The notes: generated from the sequence alone by a model not told the origin. DNA of 58,401 nt from Sphingobacteriaceae bacterium UBA6709 (GCA_002454425.1 DKIV01000009.1:38426-96826), one strand, 5' to 3'. Counted from the first letter of the stretch, positions 46,186 to 54,562 are shown. Numbers and translations: made by a program.

Positions 46186-46283
46186 AAGTTACGGTGTTAC
46201 AGGCTATTTAAATATAGCAATTATTTAGACAACCTCTACATCTTGCCGCAAAGCAAAACACCGTTACGAATAAGGATACCCTT

Positions 46284-46321
46284 AAAAAAAGAAAGACCGG
46301 GTCCCAAATACCCGGTCTTTC
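46284..46321 (-). terminator. terminator of the pectate-lyase-like gene
   Basis: GAAAGACCGGGT (46291-46302) pairs perfectly with ACCCGGTCTTTC (46310-46321). The minus strand continues into seven T. Confidence 0.9.
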
Positions 46322-46345
46322 AAGGAAACATGAAGAATTATAGAA

Positions 46346-48025
46346 TTATTTTTTAACAGGTCTCACGACGTTTACATCGACAAGGCTGTTAAGGTAGTTT
46401 TCAATGTTGGTGTATCCATTCTGTGTGTATTTAGCGGCGTCAGAAGCATCTTTGGGGTTTAATCCATTTTTTACTTCGTAAGCATCTGGCATACCATCAT
46501 TGTCACTGTCTTTATAAGGAGTTCCTTTATATTCAGGATAACCGCCTACTTGTTTGATATCCGTAATGATACCTCCCTTGTAAGAATCTATCGCAAGACG
46601 ACGGTGTTCGAACTGAGTTTTTGGAAGCTCCACATTTTTAATATAGTCGATCTTTCCGGTTTTCACCTGTTTGATAACACGTGTATCCACAGCATCTCGG
46701 CGAGGGAGCGTAGCACCAACATTGGCTAACACATAATCACGAGCGTCGAGTGTTGGAAGAATAGTTATCGGTGCCATAGGAAAGGGCTTTGAAGCGCGCA
46801 TCGCTGCGAAGTAGGGTTTCGCCTCATCAAACGTCATCAGGTCACCTTTTTTATTTTCCAGCTGAACGCCACCATCCCAGTTATCTTTAGTCACACGATC
46901 ATTTCCTTCAATGATGTTACCTTCGAGGTGAGCGCGACCAAACACAACATATGGCAACTTGCTACGTCCGGACTCCGGCTTAAGGATACGGTAGCTGATA
47001 GGCTGCGTAAGCGGGGTAAGCGGTCCCGGCTTATAGTAATTGTTTATGATATTATAAAGCGCTGTATAGTCCCCTCCATCAGTAGAGCGGTGTACCCAGT
47101 TAAATACAACGTTATTAGCGAAGTTAAAGATGCCATTCCAACCGATTGAAGGGTTACGAGCGGCATTATCAGCCCAAAGGTTACGCATGAAAGTACAGTT
47201 TTCACCTCCCAGAGTAGATCCGAAAGCATGATTCCAGGTATCAAGAGCTTCAGAGAAAATAGAGTTCTGAATGGTAATATTTACAGTACCTAACTTAACC
47301 TCTGCCTTGCCGGTGCTGTCGTTATACATATGACGATACATAGACATGTTTTCGTCAAGACCCCAGCTTGCAGAAACGTGGTCGATCATAATATTACCGA
47401 CAGGATTTCCTCCGATAGCGTCATCACGACGTCCCACATAGGTTTCGCCACGGCGGAAACGCATAAAGCGGATTACCACGTCATGTGTATTTATCCACAC
47501 TGTTTCGCCAGCTACACACACACCGTCACCAGGAGCTGATTGTCCGGCAATAGTGATATAAGGAGCGCGAATGATCAAAGGGCTCTTTAAACGGATAATA
47601 CCGGCAACGTTAAACACTACTGTACGAGCACCACCCTGTTCACATGCCCAGCGTAAACTTCCGGGACCACGATCGTTTAAGTTCGTAACAACAAGCACCT
47701 TGCCTCCGCGGCCGCCAAAGGAATGCGCACCACCGCCCTCTGCACCCGGAAAGGCAAGTAATTCTGCTTGTGGCAAATCAGTGGGACGTCCTGCCCATGG
47801 CACGAACGGTTTTCCCATCTTAGCTTCTTTTTCTATTTCGGGAACAGCTTTAAGCCACGCGCTATCAGAGCGCTGCTCAGCCTCCTTCATAAATTTATCT
47901 GATGCGGCCTTAACATCGGCCGGAATTTTTGGATACTGTGCAAACGCACTTCCGCCAAGCATACACACCGCTGGCAATGCCAAAAGTGCAGCAAAGAGTT
48001 TTCGTAGAGAGTTTGTCCTTTTCAT
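46346..48025 (-). CDS. secreted pectate lyase-like (right-handed beta-helix) protein
   Basis: A 559-residue exported protein with a signal peptide ending at SAFAQ (residue 30). AFPGAEGGGAHSFGGRGGKV near residue 92 opens a pectate-lyase-type parallel beta-helix. Strands typical of polysaccharide lyase family 1 follow (YITIAGQSAPGDGVCV, NIMIDHVSASWGLDEN, NITIQNSIFSEAL, NNVVFNW). Near the end, DSDNDGMPDAYEVKNGLNP is a calcium-binding type 3 repeat. It probably acts on pectin or a related polyuronide in the periplasm or outside. No SusC/SusD pair is nearby. Confidence 0.85.
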   Translation of the reverse strand: MKRTNSLRKLFAALLALPAVCMLGGSAFAQYPKIPADVKAASDKFMKEAEQRSDSAWLKAVPEIEKEAKMGKPFVPWAGRPTDLPQAELLAFPGAEGGGAHSFGGRGGKVLVVTNLNDRGPGSLRWACEQGGARTVVFNVAGIIRLKSPLIIRAPYITIAGQSAPGDGVCVAGETVWINTHDVVIRFMRFRRGETYVGRRDDAIGGNPVGNIMIDHVSASWGLDENMSMYRHMYNDSTGKAEVKLGTVNITIQNSIFSEALDTWNHAFGSTLGGENCTFMRNLWADNAARNPSIGWNGIFNFANNVVFNWVHRSTDGGDYTALYNIINNYYKPGPLTPLTQPISYRILKPESGRSKLPYVVFGRAHLEGNIIEGNDRVTKDNWDGGVQLENKKGDLMTFDEAKPYFAAMRASKPFPMAPITILPTLDARDYVLANVGATLPRRDAVDTRVIKQVKTGKIDYIKNVELPKTQFEHRRLAIDSYKGGIITDIKQVGGYPEYKGTPYKDSDNDGMPDAYEVKNGLNPKDASDAAKYTQNGYTNIENYLNSLVDVNVVRPVKK

Positions 48026-48212
48026 TTAAAATGTTTTCGTTCAGTGACAACAGCTACATAGCTATTATCTACAGTAAAGAAACCATCATAAATTACAAAA
48101 TGAAAGGCTTTGCGGATATGCAAGGATATTTAAGTCCTCAATCAGGAATTTAGACGACTGAACCGGATCAGCATAAAACCGGTATCGACGTCACCGCAGC
48201 TAGTCATGCACC

Positions 48213-48983
48213 CTACTTATCCAGCCACACCTTAAACAGGGGTGTCCGCTGACTGCTTACAATCACTTCCTCCTCCAGAGCAGGCTGAAGAATCAGCTTC
48301 ATGCGCCCTTTAAAATAAGGATGTATTTCTTTTGCCGCGTCAATATGAATAATGAGATTACGGTTTACGTGGAAGAAGATATCGGGATTGAGCATTCCGA
48401 TAAGGTCATCAAGAGAATAATCAACGGGATATGAATTGGCGTCTTTGGTGACAAGCAACGTCAGCTTACTCTGACTGTGGAAATAAGCGATATCATCAGT
48501 TTTAACGGCCTTTATTCGATTACCGATCTTAACCATGAAACGCGATTTATAGTTACTGTCGCGATTGCTGATTTTATTCAGCAGATCATCTACAAGCTGT
48601 TGATTCATTCCCTGGCTCTGCGGAGCGCGCATAGATTTCATCTTTTCCATACTGCGCTCCAGACGTTGATATTGCACCGGCTTTAATAAATAGTCGATAC
48701 TGTTAAAATCAAAGGCCTGTAGCGCATATTCGTCATACGCTGTACAGAAAATAACAGGACAGCTGACTGTTACCTCCTTGAAGATTGTGAAGGCTAGTCC
48801 GTCAGCAAGGTGTATGTCAGATATTATCAGATCCGGAGGTTTGTTATAAAGTAGAAAGTCTACCGATTCTGCTACAGTAGCCAGACGAGCAACGACAACA
48901 ATTTCATCGTCATACTGGTGCAGCATGCTTTCTAATTTTTCTGCTGCCGGAAGTTCATCTTCAATAATCAATACGCGCATCAT
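48213..48983 (-). CDS. LytTR-type response regulator
   Basis: From the ATG at 48983 the protein has 256 residues. The receiver domain runs from VLIIEDELPAAEKLE with phosphoacceptor Asp56 in LIISDIHLA, a Thr/Ser-type switch in IFCTAYDEYALQAF, and a conserved KPVQ. A linker precedes the C-terminal LytTR DNA-binding domain (AVKTDDIAYFHSQSKLTLLV, YSLDDLIGMLNPDIFFHVNR). A longer start would overlap the histidine kinase gene just upstream, which ends 10 bp before this ATG. Confidence 0.93.
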   Translation of the reverse strand: MMRVLIIEDELPAAEKLESMLHQYDDEIVVVARLATVAESVDFLLYNKPPDLIISDIHLADGLAFTIFKEVTVSCPVIFCTAYDEYALQAFDFNSIDYLLKPVQYQRLERSMEKMKSMRAPQSQGMNQQLVDDLLNKISNRDSNYKSRFMVKIGNRIKAVKTDDIAYFHSQSKLTLLVTKDANSYPVDYSLDDLIGMLNPDIFFHVNRNLIIHIDAAKEIHPYFKGRMKLILQPALEEEVIVSSQRTPLFKVWLDK

Positions 48984-48993
48984 CAACGCAAAC

Positions 48994-50016
48994 TTAATCA
49001 ATCTCGAGGAGAGGCAGGCTAACTATAAAAAAAGATTCATTGATCGTGATGTCGATATTAAGATCCGAAAGAAACTCATAACGACGCCGAATACTGTCCA
49101 GCCCTGTACCTCCCACCGCGGAGGGCACCGCATTGAGGCGAGGCCTGAGAGTATTACGTACGATCAGCGCCTGCTTTTCAACATACACATCAATAAGAAA
49201 GGGCTGATCCCCGGCAATGCTATTATGTTTAAGTGCGTTTTCAAAAAGTAATTGCAAGGTTAGCGGAGGAAGATAGTAGCTATCAGAAAATTCCGCGGGT
49301 ACATTCATAGAAACCTGCAGCTGCTCACCAAAACGCTGCTTAAGCAGATAAATATAGGCATCAACAAAATCCAGTTCAGTAACAAGCGGTACGAGATCTT
49401 CCTTTTTATACTGGAGAACATACCGGTATACATCGGCAAACTTATCCAGAAAATGACTGGCGGTGCCCTGATCTTTCTCAATAAGCGAGGAAAGTACATT
49501 AAGGTTATTAAAAAGAAAATGAGGGTCGAGCTGCATGCGCAGCGAGTTCAGCTGACTCCGTAAATTCTCTTCGCGCAGCTCATCAGACTGCCTGTTAGCT
49601 TGCTTCCACTGCGAAACAAAATAAGCGCTGAAGTTCACTGACAACACCGGTATGATAAACAACAGCCCATACACATTCAGCACGAGCACCTGCGCTAAAT
49701 CGGGAGCCGACGACGTTTGTAGCTTGAAGAGATAAAACGTGATGTTTATGCATGCTAAGGAAAACAAAACACTCACAAACATCTGAAGAAAAAAACGTTG
49801 TGAGGTGCGCCCCAGCCAGGGCATTTTCTTATCCAGCGCATTAAAAATCCACAGATTGCCATACCACAATAAAATCAGCACCGTAAAAATCCATACTATA
49901 GCCACCGTATAATAGTATTGAACACTACTCAGCATATAGTACAGGACTCCCGAAAGAAGCAATAACACCGCTATGAGGATTAAGAAAAGGATATTTCTTT
50001 TGCTGGAAGCTGGCAT
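48994..50016 (-). CDS. LytS-type sensor histidine kinase
   Basis: A 340-residue membrane kinase. Four membrane helices (residues about 8-30, 38-58, 75-98, 108-133) form the input region with no separate extracytoplasmic domain. A short coiled coil leads to the HisKA_7TM/His_kinase motif LRMQLDPHFLFNNLNVLSSL with phospho-His166. The N box is FENALKHN and the G box GGTGLDSIRRRY. Pairs with the response regulator just downstream; 9 bp separate it from the secreted-protein gene upstream. Confidence 0.93.
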   Translation of the reverse strand: MPASSKRNILFLILIAVLLLLSGVLYYMLSSVQYYYTVAIVWIFTVLILLWYGNLWIFNALDKKMPWLGRTSQRFFLQMFVSVLFSLACINITFYLFKLQTSSAPDLAQVLVLNVYGLLFIIPVLSVNFSAYFVSQWKQANRQSDELREENLRSQLNSLRMQLDPHFLFNNLNVLSSLIEKDQGTASHFLDKFADVYRYVLQYKKEDLVPLVTELDFVDAYIYLLKQRFGEQLQVSMNVPAEFSDSYYLPPLTLQLLFENALKHNSIAGDQPFLIDVYVEKQALIVRNTLRPRLNAVPSAVGGTGLDSIRRRYEFLSDLNIDITINESFFIVSLPLLEID

Positions 50017-50025
50017 ATATCAAAG

Positions 50026-51243
50026 TTAACGGAATTTTATCGTAGAGATCTCCTTCCATGGAAGGTATTTGCGTTGCGAGTTCTTGAGCCAGATAAACAA
50101 GCCCCAATTGGTAGCATCCACATCATCACGGCCCCGCAAAGTGAGCGTACCTCCATCTTTGAGCATAACCCGTGAACTTTCCGCGTCAAGCGGACTTACA
50201 CTTTGCAGACTGCCAAAGGGAAGCTGATAAGTAATTCCGTTCTGAACACCTTCGAGCAATTCGAAGTTCCACTCTTCGTCGAGGTCGAAGGTACAATTGC
50301 CCTTATAAAGTAACTTCTCGCGACTTGCGACAGTGGCGTAGATACGGGCGACATCTCTGAAGCTTCGATAGTTTAAATCATCGTTGGGTAGCTCCTCAAA
50401 TTCCACGTACTTAAAAGCCGGCCAGCTGACAATCACTCGTCCGTCAATGTTTGTAATGGCAATGCCTGGGTTAGATGTATTAACATCGGGATTTTCCGTT
50501 AGAAACACTTGCTTTCCCGAGCGGAAGCGAATCATTGCTCCTGATCCCTGACGGTCTATTCTACTGATGTCCGCGAACTTTATGCCCGACATCGTATTTC
50601 TATTCTTCCCATAAAGGGTCTGAGAAACAAGAAACTTGCTTTGCCCCCAACTTATAAAACCTTTGAACGCTCCGGTGTTGGTATATACCGTACCATACAG
50701 AGGTTTGCGATTCCATGGAACGGGCGGTGTCGACTGAAAATTAAAGCGACTAATATCCTTCCAAAGAATTTTCCGGGAAGCGCTTGTAAATACTTCTACA
50801 TAGGCGGCGTCCATATCCATATCCGCGGGAAATGAGGCACGCATCTTATACCCATTTTTCAGATATAGCTGGAAGTCGCGCGCTCCTGTAATATGAATGG
50901 AGGCGATGTCGCCATATCGACAGATGCCCTCAACATCCTTTTCGGGCATTTTATCTCTCCATAAGTTCAGGAAGGCCCAATCTATCTTACCGTCACTATG
51001 ATCTTCAAGACTTTTGCGCTGCTGGGCATCAAGGTATCCTACTACCGACTGCGTATTTTTCTTAGCAAAAACAACGTCGGTCCAGAATACCTGCTTTTGT
51101 GAAAATCTGATAATACCTCTTACGGACTCGCCATTTTTCAGAAGCACATTGCCATAGATAAAATTCCCCTGCTGCGCGCGCGTATAGCGTGCGAAGAGCA
51201 CTTGAATTATTAGGCACATGAGGAAAAGGCATTTGCGAGCCAT
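50026..51243 (-). CDS. secreted beta-repeat protein of unknown function
   Basis: A 405-residue protein with an N-terminal signal peptide ending near TRAQQ (residue 25). No family is recognised. Two halves are related: YGNVLLKNGESVRGIIRF at 30-47 and YGTVYTNTGAFKGFISWG at 183-200 align with shared YG-V and G--(K)G-I positions, each followed by a Lys-Asn block about 30 residues on. Short strands of the type W/F-x-x-I-x-x-I recur near residues 111, 161, 223, 341 and 396, often followed by a KDG or SGK turn. This predicts a mostly beta repeat protein outside the cytoplasm. It is the first gene of the operon with the LytS/LytTR genes and so may sense or deliver their signal. Confidence 0.7.
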   Translation of the reverse strand: MARKCLFLMCLIIQVLFARYTRAQQGNFIYGNVLLKNGESVRGIIRFSQKQVFWTDVVFAKKNTQSVVGYLDAQQRKSLEDHSDGKIDWAFLNLWRDKMPEKDVEGICRYGDIASIHITGARDFQLYLKNGYKMRASFPADMDMDAAYVEVFTSASRKILWKDISRFNFQSTPPVPWNRKPLYGTVYTNTGAFKGFISWGQSKFLVSQTLYGKNRNTMSGIKFADISRIDRQGSGAMIRFRSGKQVFLTENPDVNTSNPGIAITNIDGRVIVSWPAFKYVEFEELPNDDLNYRSFRDVARIYATVASREKLLYKGNCTFDLDEEWNFELLEGVQNGITYQLPFGSLQSVSPLDAESSRVMLKDGGTLTLRGRDDVDATNWGLFIWLKNSQRKYLPWKEISTIKFR

Positions 51244-51357
51244 AGATTTGTTAAAATACGTACAACCGCAAGTTAAGGCCCTCCAGCCAGATAGTCAATA
51301 AGCTGGCTTTCAGTCGAGATATTTAACCGCTGAAATGGGATTATATCTGCCTAAAAA

Positions 51358-52623
51358 CTAAATACCGCCTACAGTCTTGAGGATCGTACGGAGGCTGGAA
51401 ATAATAACCAACACACCAACAGCGATCAGGATAGTTTTAGTCTTCAGATTTCCGGCCATACGTGCTGCAATAGGAGCGGCCAACAACCCTCCGATGATCA
51501 GTCCCGCGATAGTCTCTATATGACTGGTTCCCAAAACAATAAAGAAGGTAAGAGCACTTCCCAGAGTAACAAAAAACTCTGTTAAACTAACAGTACCAAT
51601 AATATAGCGAGGTGTTTTACCCTTTGAGATGAGCGTACTTGTTACCAGGGGCCCCCAACCACCTCCGCCGAAAGAGTCGAGAAAGCCCCCCGCTCCCGCA
51701 AGCCAGCCGGCATGCTTTACTTTGCGGTTTTCATTCTTCTTGATAAACGCGTTACGCAAAATGCGCGCGCCCAAAAGCAGGGTATATACCGAAAGAATGG
51801 GTCGCATCCAATCACCATATGCTTCGCCCAGATAGGAAAGCAAGAGCGCGCCGATAACAGCACCGATGACACCAGGCACAAGTATCGTCTTAAAAAGCTT
51901 TTTATTAATGTTCCCGAAGCGGTAGTGACTGAAGCCAGAGGCGCCACTGGAAAACATCTCGGCAGTATGTATACTTCCACTGATGGCCGCGGGATTAAGT
52001 CCCGTGCTAAGCAATATCGTTGTAGAAATAACACCATATCCCATACCTAGAGCTCCGTCAACCATCTGTGCTAAAAAGCCTGCCAAAAGCATATAACCAA
52101 ACCGCGCGTCAAGGTTGAGATCGTCAGCCAGCTTCTGGGCCCCGCCAAGCCAATCTTCAAACGGAATATAGGTAGCGATGACCTGCCCGATAATAACAGC
52201 GGCCAAAGCAAAAAGACACCAGAAGGCAAAACGTCTCCAGTATTTCTCACCACGAATGGCGCGACCCAATTTCACGCTCCCTGAAGCTTCAGCCTCAAGA
52301 GAAGAAACTAATACGCCATTTCGGGCGGCAATGGTAATAATCTCTTTGACGCTGTTATTATGGGGAGCGTTCATAAGAATGAGATCATAGCCTGCGATCA
52401 TCGCTTCATCGTAACGATGAAACACATGATGAGGAAGATCAGTATTACTGGAAAAATCAGATTGCTCAGAATCATTGAGATGCAGAAAATCAGCAACAAC
52501 ACCGGCCTTACGTGTTTTCAAAGACGCAATTGCACCGGCAACATCTTCCGCGTTGCCAATAACTAATATTTTAAACTGATCGACTTGATGACTCACTTCA
52601 GGCAATGCCTCGTTATTTACCAT
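51358..52623 (-). CDS. TauE/SafE-type transporter with N-terminal siroheme-synthase-like domain
   Basis: From the ATG at 52623 the protein has 421 residues. Residues 16-135 look like the NAD-binding domain of precorrin-2 dehydrogenase/CysG (FKILVIGNAEDVAGAIASL, then YDLILMNAPHNNSVKEI and NGVLVSSLEA), though the glycine-rich loop is degenerate. About eight membrane helices follow, with the TSUP marks GFLAQMVDGALGMGYGV near 190 and GFLDSFGGGGWGPLVTSTL near 310. TSUP proteins move sulfite, sulfonates or related anions. The fusion links sulfur-anion transport to a siroheme-type domain, siroheme being the sulfite reductase cofactor. Upstream start codons are less likely because a promoter box falls at 52650-52657. 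Confidence 0.85.
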   Translation of the reverse strand: MVNNEALPEVSHQVDQFKILVIGNAEDVAGAIASLKTRKAGVVADFLHLNDSEQSDFSSNTDLPHHVFHRYDEAMIAGYDLILMNAPHNNSVKEIITIAARNGVLVSSLEAEASGSVKLGRAIRGEKYWRRFAFWCLFALAAVIIGQVIATYIPFEDWLGGAQKLADDLNLDARFGYMLLAGFLAQMVDGALGMGYGVISTTILLSTGLNPAAISGSIHTAEMFSSGASGFSHYRFGNINKKLFKTILVPGVIGAVIGALLLSYLGEAYGDWMRPILSVYTLLLGARILRNAFIKKNENRKVKHAGWLAGAGGFLDSFGGGGWGPLVTSTLISKGKTPRYIIGTVSLTEFFVTLGSALTFFIVLGTSHIETIAGLIIGGLLAAPIAARMAGNLKTKTILIAVGVLVIISSLRTILKTVGGI

Positions 52624-52649
52624 GCTTGATATATAGATATGTGCAGGCG

Positions 52650-52657
52650 CAAATATA
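52650..52657 (-). promoter_or_regulatory. -7 box of the TauE/SafE gene
   Basis: TATATTTG on the minus strand matches the consensus exactly and ends 26 nt before the ATG at 52623. No good -33 element was found. Confidence 0.5.
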
Positions 52658-52757
52658 CACAATCTATCAATTTAATAGATTACTAATTTTAGATTTAAAG
52701 CTGCTTATAATGAGACATATTAACCTTACATTATAATTACAAATAAAGTCTATATAC

Positions 52758-52789
52758 TTTGTAGATTATAATAAATAGTATTACATTTG
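52758..52789 (+). promoter_or_regulatory. promoter of the Cys/Met leader ORF and redoxin gene
   Basis: TTTG at 52758-52761 and TACATTTG at 52782-52789 are separated by 20 nt, an excellent Bacteroidota promoter. The -7 box ends 4 nt before the leader ATG at 52794, so the transcript should begin at or within a base or two of that ATG. Confidence 0.75.
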
Positions 52790-52793
52790 TCGT

Positions 52794-52877
52794 ATGAACA
52801 AAGCGGATACATACAGTTTACAAAATACACATCGCCAGATGTGCTGTATCCGAATGCGTATGTGCTGTTACATGTAA
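52794..52877 (+). CDS. Cys/Met-rich leader peptide, candidate attenuator
   Basis: A 27-codon ORF from ATG 52794 to TAA 52875-52877. Its last twelve residues are MCCIRMRMCCYM, so 8 of 12 are sulfur amino acids, with two Cys pairs and five Met in the whole peptide. The 9-base word ATGTGCTGT, coding Met-Cys-Cys, occurs twice (52839-52847, 52860-52868). The stop is followed by 48 nt and then the redoxin gene. A perfect palindrome GTTACATGTAAC covers the last codons and the stop (52867-52878), and TGCGT/ACGCA can pair around it. Ribosome stalling at these codons under cysteine or methionine shortage could control the downstream gene. No homologue is known to me in this phylum. Confidence 0.6.
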   Translation: MNKADTYSLQNTHRQMCCIRMRMCCYM

Positions 52878-52925
52878 CGCATCTTTCAAATCCACTTCCA
52901 TTTTTCACCATTAATTTTTACAATC

Positions 52926-53456
52926 ATGTCTACAAGCAAAGTATTCAACCACGTGCTGGGTGCACCGGCAACACTGCAAGGCGCAGATCTATCGCCCTTT
53001 ATTAAATTCGCTGTTGAGCGTCTGCATTTTTACCGCTCTGGCAGAGAGCAAAATCATCAAATAAACTCCCTAAGCGATTTTCGGGGAGAGAAACTGCTTA
53101 TTATATTTTATTCGCAGGAATGGAAAACGGAAGGTACCCGCTTTATTGACGAGGCGTTGCGCGACGCAAAACGCGGACAAAACCTCCTGATTGTAACTGC
53201 CGATCGCATTTCCTCCCTCGATATTCAGGCCTCCCTGTCTGGCGAATATTACCTATATAGTGACCCACAAAATCTAATTGCCGAAAAGTTTGGAGCGTGG
53301 GATCCTAAAAATCCAGTGTGGGCACGCATATCAGGAATTAACGGTGATATCCCCTACCCTGCAACCTTCGAAATCAACCGAGATGGATACATCACTAACG
53401 GATATATTGAGCGCTTTGAGCATCACCTCGCAGACATCCTGCGTAAATCAGCATAG
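52926..53456 (+). CDS. sulfur-free thioredoxin-fold (redoxin-like) protein
   Basis: A 176-residue protein with the outline of an AhpC/TSA-type redoxin: INSLSDFRGEKLLIIFYSQE (first strands), a helix, LLIVTADRISSLDI, LYSDPQNLIAEKFGAWDP, and YPATFEINRDGYITNGYIER. The place of the peroxidatic Cys, just after the FY(P) strand, reads SQEWKTEG. The protein has no cysteine at all and no methionine after the first residue, so it cannot be a classical peroxiredoxin. It follows the Cys/Met leader ORF and is divergent from the sulfur transporter, which suggests it is made when sulfur is scarce. Function unknown. Confidence 0.8.
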   Translation: MSTSKVFNHVLGAPATLQGADLSPFIKFAVERLHFYRSGREQNHQINSLSDFRGEKLLIIFYSQEWKTEGTRFIDEALRDAKRGQNLLIVTADRISSLDIQASLSGEYYLYSDPQNLIAEKFGAWDPKNPVWARISGINGDIPYPATFEINRDGYITNGYIERFEHHLADILRKSA

Positions 53457-53473
53457 TCATGAAAGAAATGATG

Positions 53474-53511
53474 AAAAATGGGGAATCAACGAAAGTTAGT
53501 TCCCCATTTTT
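53474..53511 (+). terminator. terminator of the redoxin gene
   Basis: AAAAATGGGGAA (53474-53485) pairs perfectly with TTCCCCATTTTT (53500-53511), a 12-bp stem ending in T. Confidence 0.9.
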
Positions 53512-53613
53512 ATTTAAGAGCCATTGACGGCCGGAGACACCGAACATCACTTTTATGTTACGACATGCGCCCGAAACATGACCCATATCATTCTTTATGA
53601 TATGTCTTCTTAA

Positions 53614-53621
53614 TACCTTTG
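53614..53621 (+). promoter_or_regulatory. -7 box of the cytochrome c gene
   Basis: TACCTTTG matches the consensus exactly and lies about 92 nt upstream of the ATG at 53714. No clear -33 was found. Confidence 0.45.
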
Positions 53622-53713
53622 TCTCAGGTTTCCCTTCGTGGACTCAAACGAACTCCCCCAACGCTGTTCTGATTATACAGGGAGAAGTTCTATGAACAAT
53701 TTACATTTAACTA

Positions 53714-54211
53714 ATGAGCACATTTATCCGCTTTTTTTCTCTGTTAGGTCTATCCTGCATAATTATTCAAGGCTGCCAGTCGCCGAATGCTGAGAGCAAC
53801 ACCTCGGCATCCAATACTCAACAGCAGGTCGACGAGCCATCCGTAGACATCCTGGCGCCAAGTGACAGCAAGGGTATAGGAAAATTTACAGATGTAAAAG
53901 TTGGAAACACCATTGACAAGGAGATGGCCACTGCAGGAGAAAGCGTATTTCAGATGAAGTGTGTATCCTGTCATAGTAGCGGCACCGAAAGACTTATCGG
54001 TCCGGGTTTAAAAGGTATAACTAAGATAAGAACCGCCGAATGGATCATGAACATGACTTACAACTCTGAAGAAATGACAAATAAAGATCCGGTAGCTAAG
54101 GCGCTGAAGAAAGAATATAAATTGCCCATGATGATTTCCGGTGGAATTACCGATGAGGAATGCAGGCAGGTACTCGAATTTCTGAGAAAGACAGATTTAC
54201 AGCAAAATTAA
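53714..54211 (+). CDS. lipoprotein c-type cytochrome
   Basis: A 165-residue lipoprotein. The signal peptide ends in a lipobox IIIQGC (Cys21), followed by a Ser/Thr/Gln-rich linker. The haem site is CVSCH near residue 80, in FQMKCVSCHSSGTERLIGP. The likely distal ligand is a Met in MMISGGITDEE near the C-terminus, and the last helix is CRQVLEFLRKTDL. A monohaem class I cytochrome c, probably carrying electrons in the periplasm to a terminal oxidase or reductase. No oxidase gene is in the window; it is a single gene. Confidence 0.88.
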   Translation: MSTFIRFFSLLGLSCIIIQGCQSPNAESNTSASNTQQQVDEPSVDILAPSDSKGIGKFTDVKVGNTIDKEMATAGESVFQMKCVSCHSSGTERLIGPGLKGITKIRTAEWIMNMTYNSEEMTNKDPVAKALKKEYKLPMMISGGITDEECRQVLEFLRKTDLQQN

Positions 54212-54276
54212 AACACTTATTATCAATATGGTAATATCGGAGGCACCTATTCCAGCTGTTTTTAATAAAAAAACTA

Positions 54277-54306
54277 TTGTCTGATTAAGAAAATCGCCTA
54301 TCTTTG
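54277..54306 (+). promoter_or_regulatory. tRNA-Phe promoter
   Basis: TTG at 54277-54279 and TATCTTTG at 54299-54306 are 19 nt apart, an excellent match to the Bacteroidota promoter. It is 20 nt upstream of the tRNA. Confidence 0.75.
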
Positions 54307-54326
54307 CAGTCCCAACCAACGGAAAC

Positions 54327-54399
54327 GGTATCATAGCTCAGTTGGTAGAGCAAAGGACTGAAAATCCTTGTGTCGCTGGTTCGATTCCAGCTGATACCA
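54327..54399 (+). tRNA. tRNA-Phe (GAA)
   Basis: A 73-nt cloverleaf. The acceptor GGTATCA pairs with TGATACC, the D arm is GCTCAGTTGGTAGAGC, the anticodon arm AAGGA-CTGAAAA-TCCTT has anticodon GAA, and the T arm is GCTGGTTCGATTCCAGC. The 3' CCA is not encoded. Its 3' end from 54377 is repeated at 56325. Confidence 0.97.
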
Positions 54400-54478
54400 C
54401 CTCACTGGACAGATCGATTAATTTCGACTCTGTCCAGTTCTTTTTTATACCCACCTCATTATTAATTAGCAATATATT
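54377..54478 (+). repeat. direct repeat copy 1 (tRNA-Phe 3' end plus terminator)
   Basis: From TGGTTCGATTCC in the T arm through the terminator to AATATATT, this sequence recurs at 56325-56421. Identity is interrupted by a few substitutions and one 5-base gap in the T run. Such tRNA-end duplications mark integration sites. Confidence 0.88.
54404..54446 (+). terminator. tRNA-Phe terminator
   Basis: ACTGGACAGA (54404-54413) pairs with TCTGTCCAGT (54429-54438), with an inner TCGA/TCGA, followed by TCTTTTTT. In the second repeat copy the stem remains but the T run is lost. Confidence 0.85.
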
Positions 54479-54562
54479 CTGCACTACTATTAAACTCCGA
54501 AGCGAATTATAATCTTAAAACAATTTCCAATTTAAGACATTTGTCCTTATATTGGTTGACAC

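Noticed and set aside
52787..53005. 72-codon ORF overlapping the redoxin start
   Set aside because: Its TTG start lies in the -7 box, it overlaps a well-supported gene in another frame, and the product has no recognisable features. The shorter ATG-initiated ORF at 52794 is preferred.
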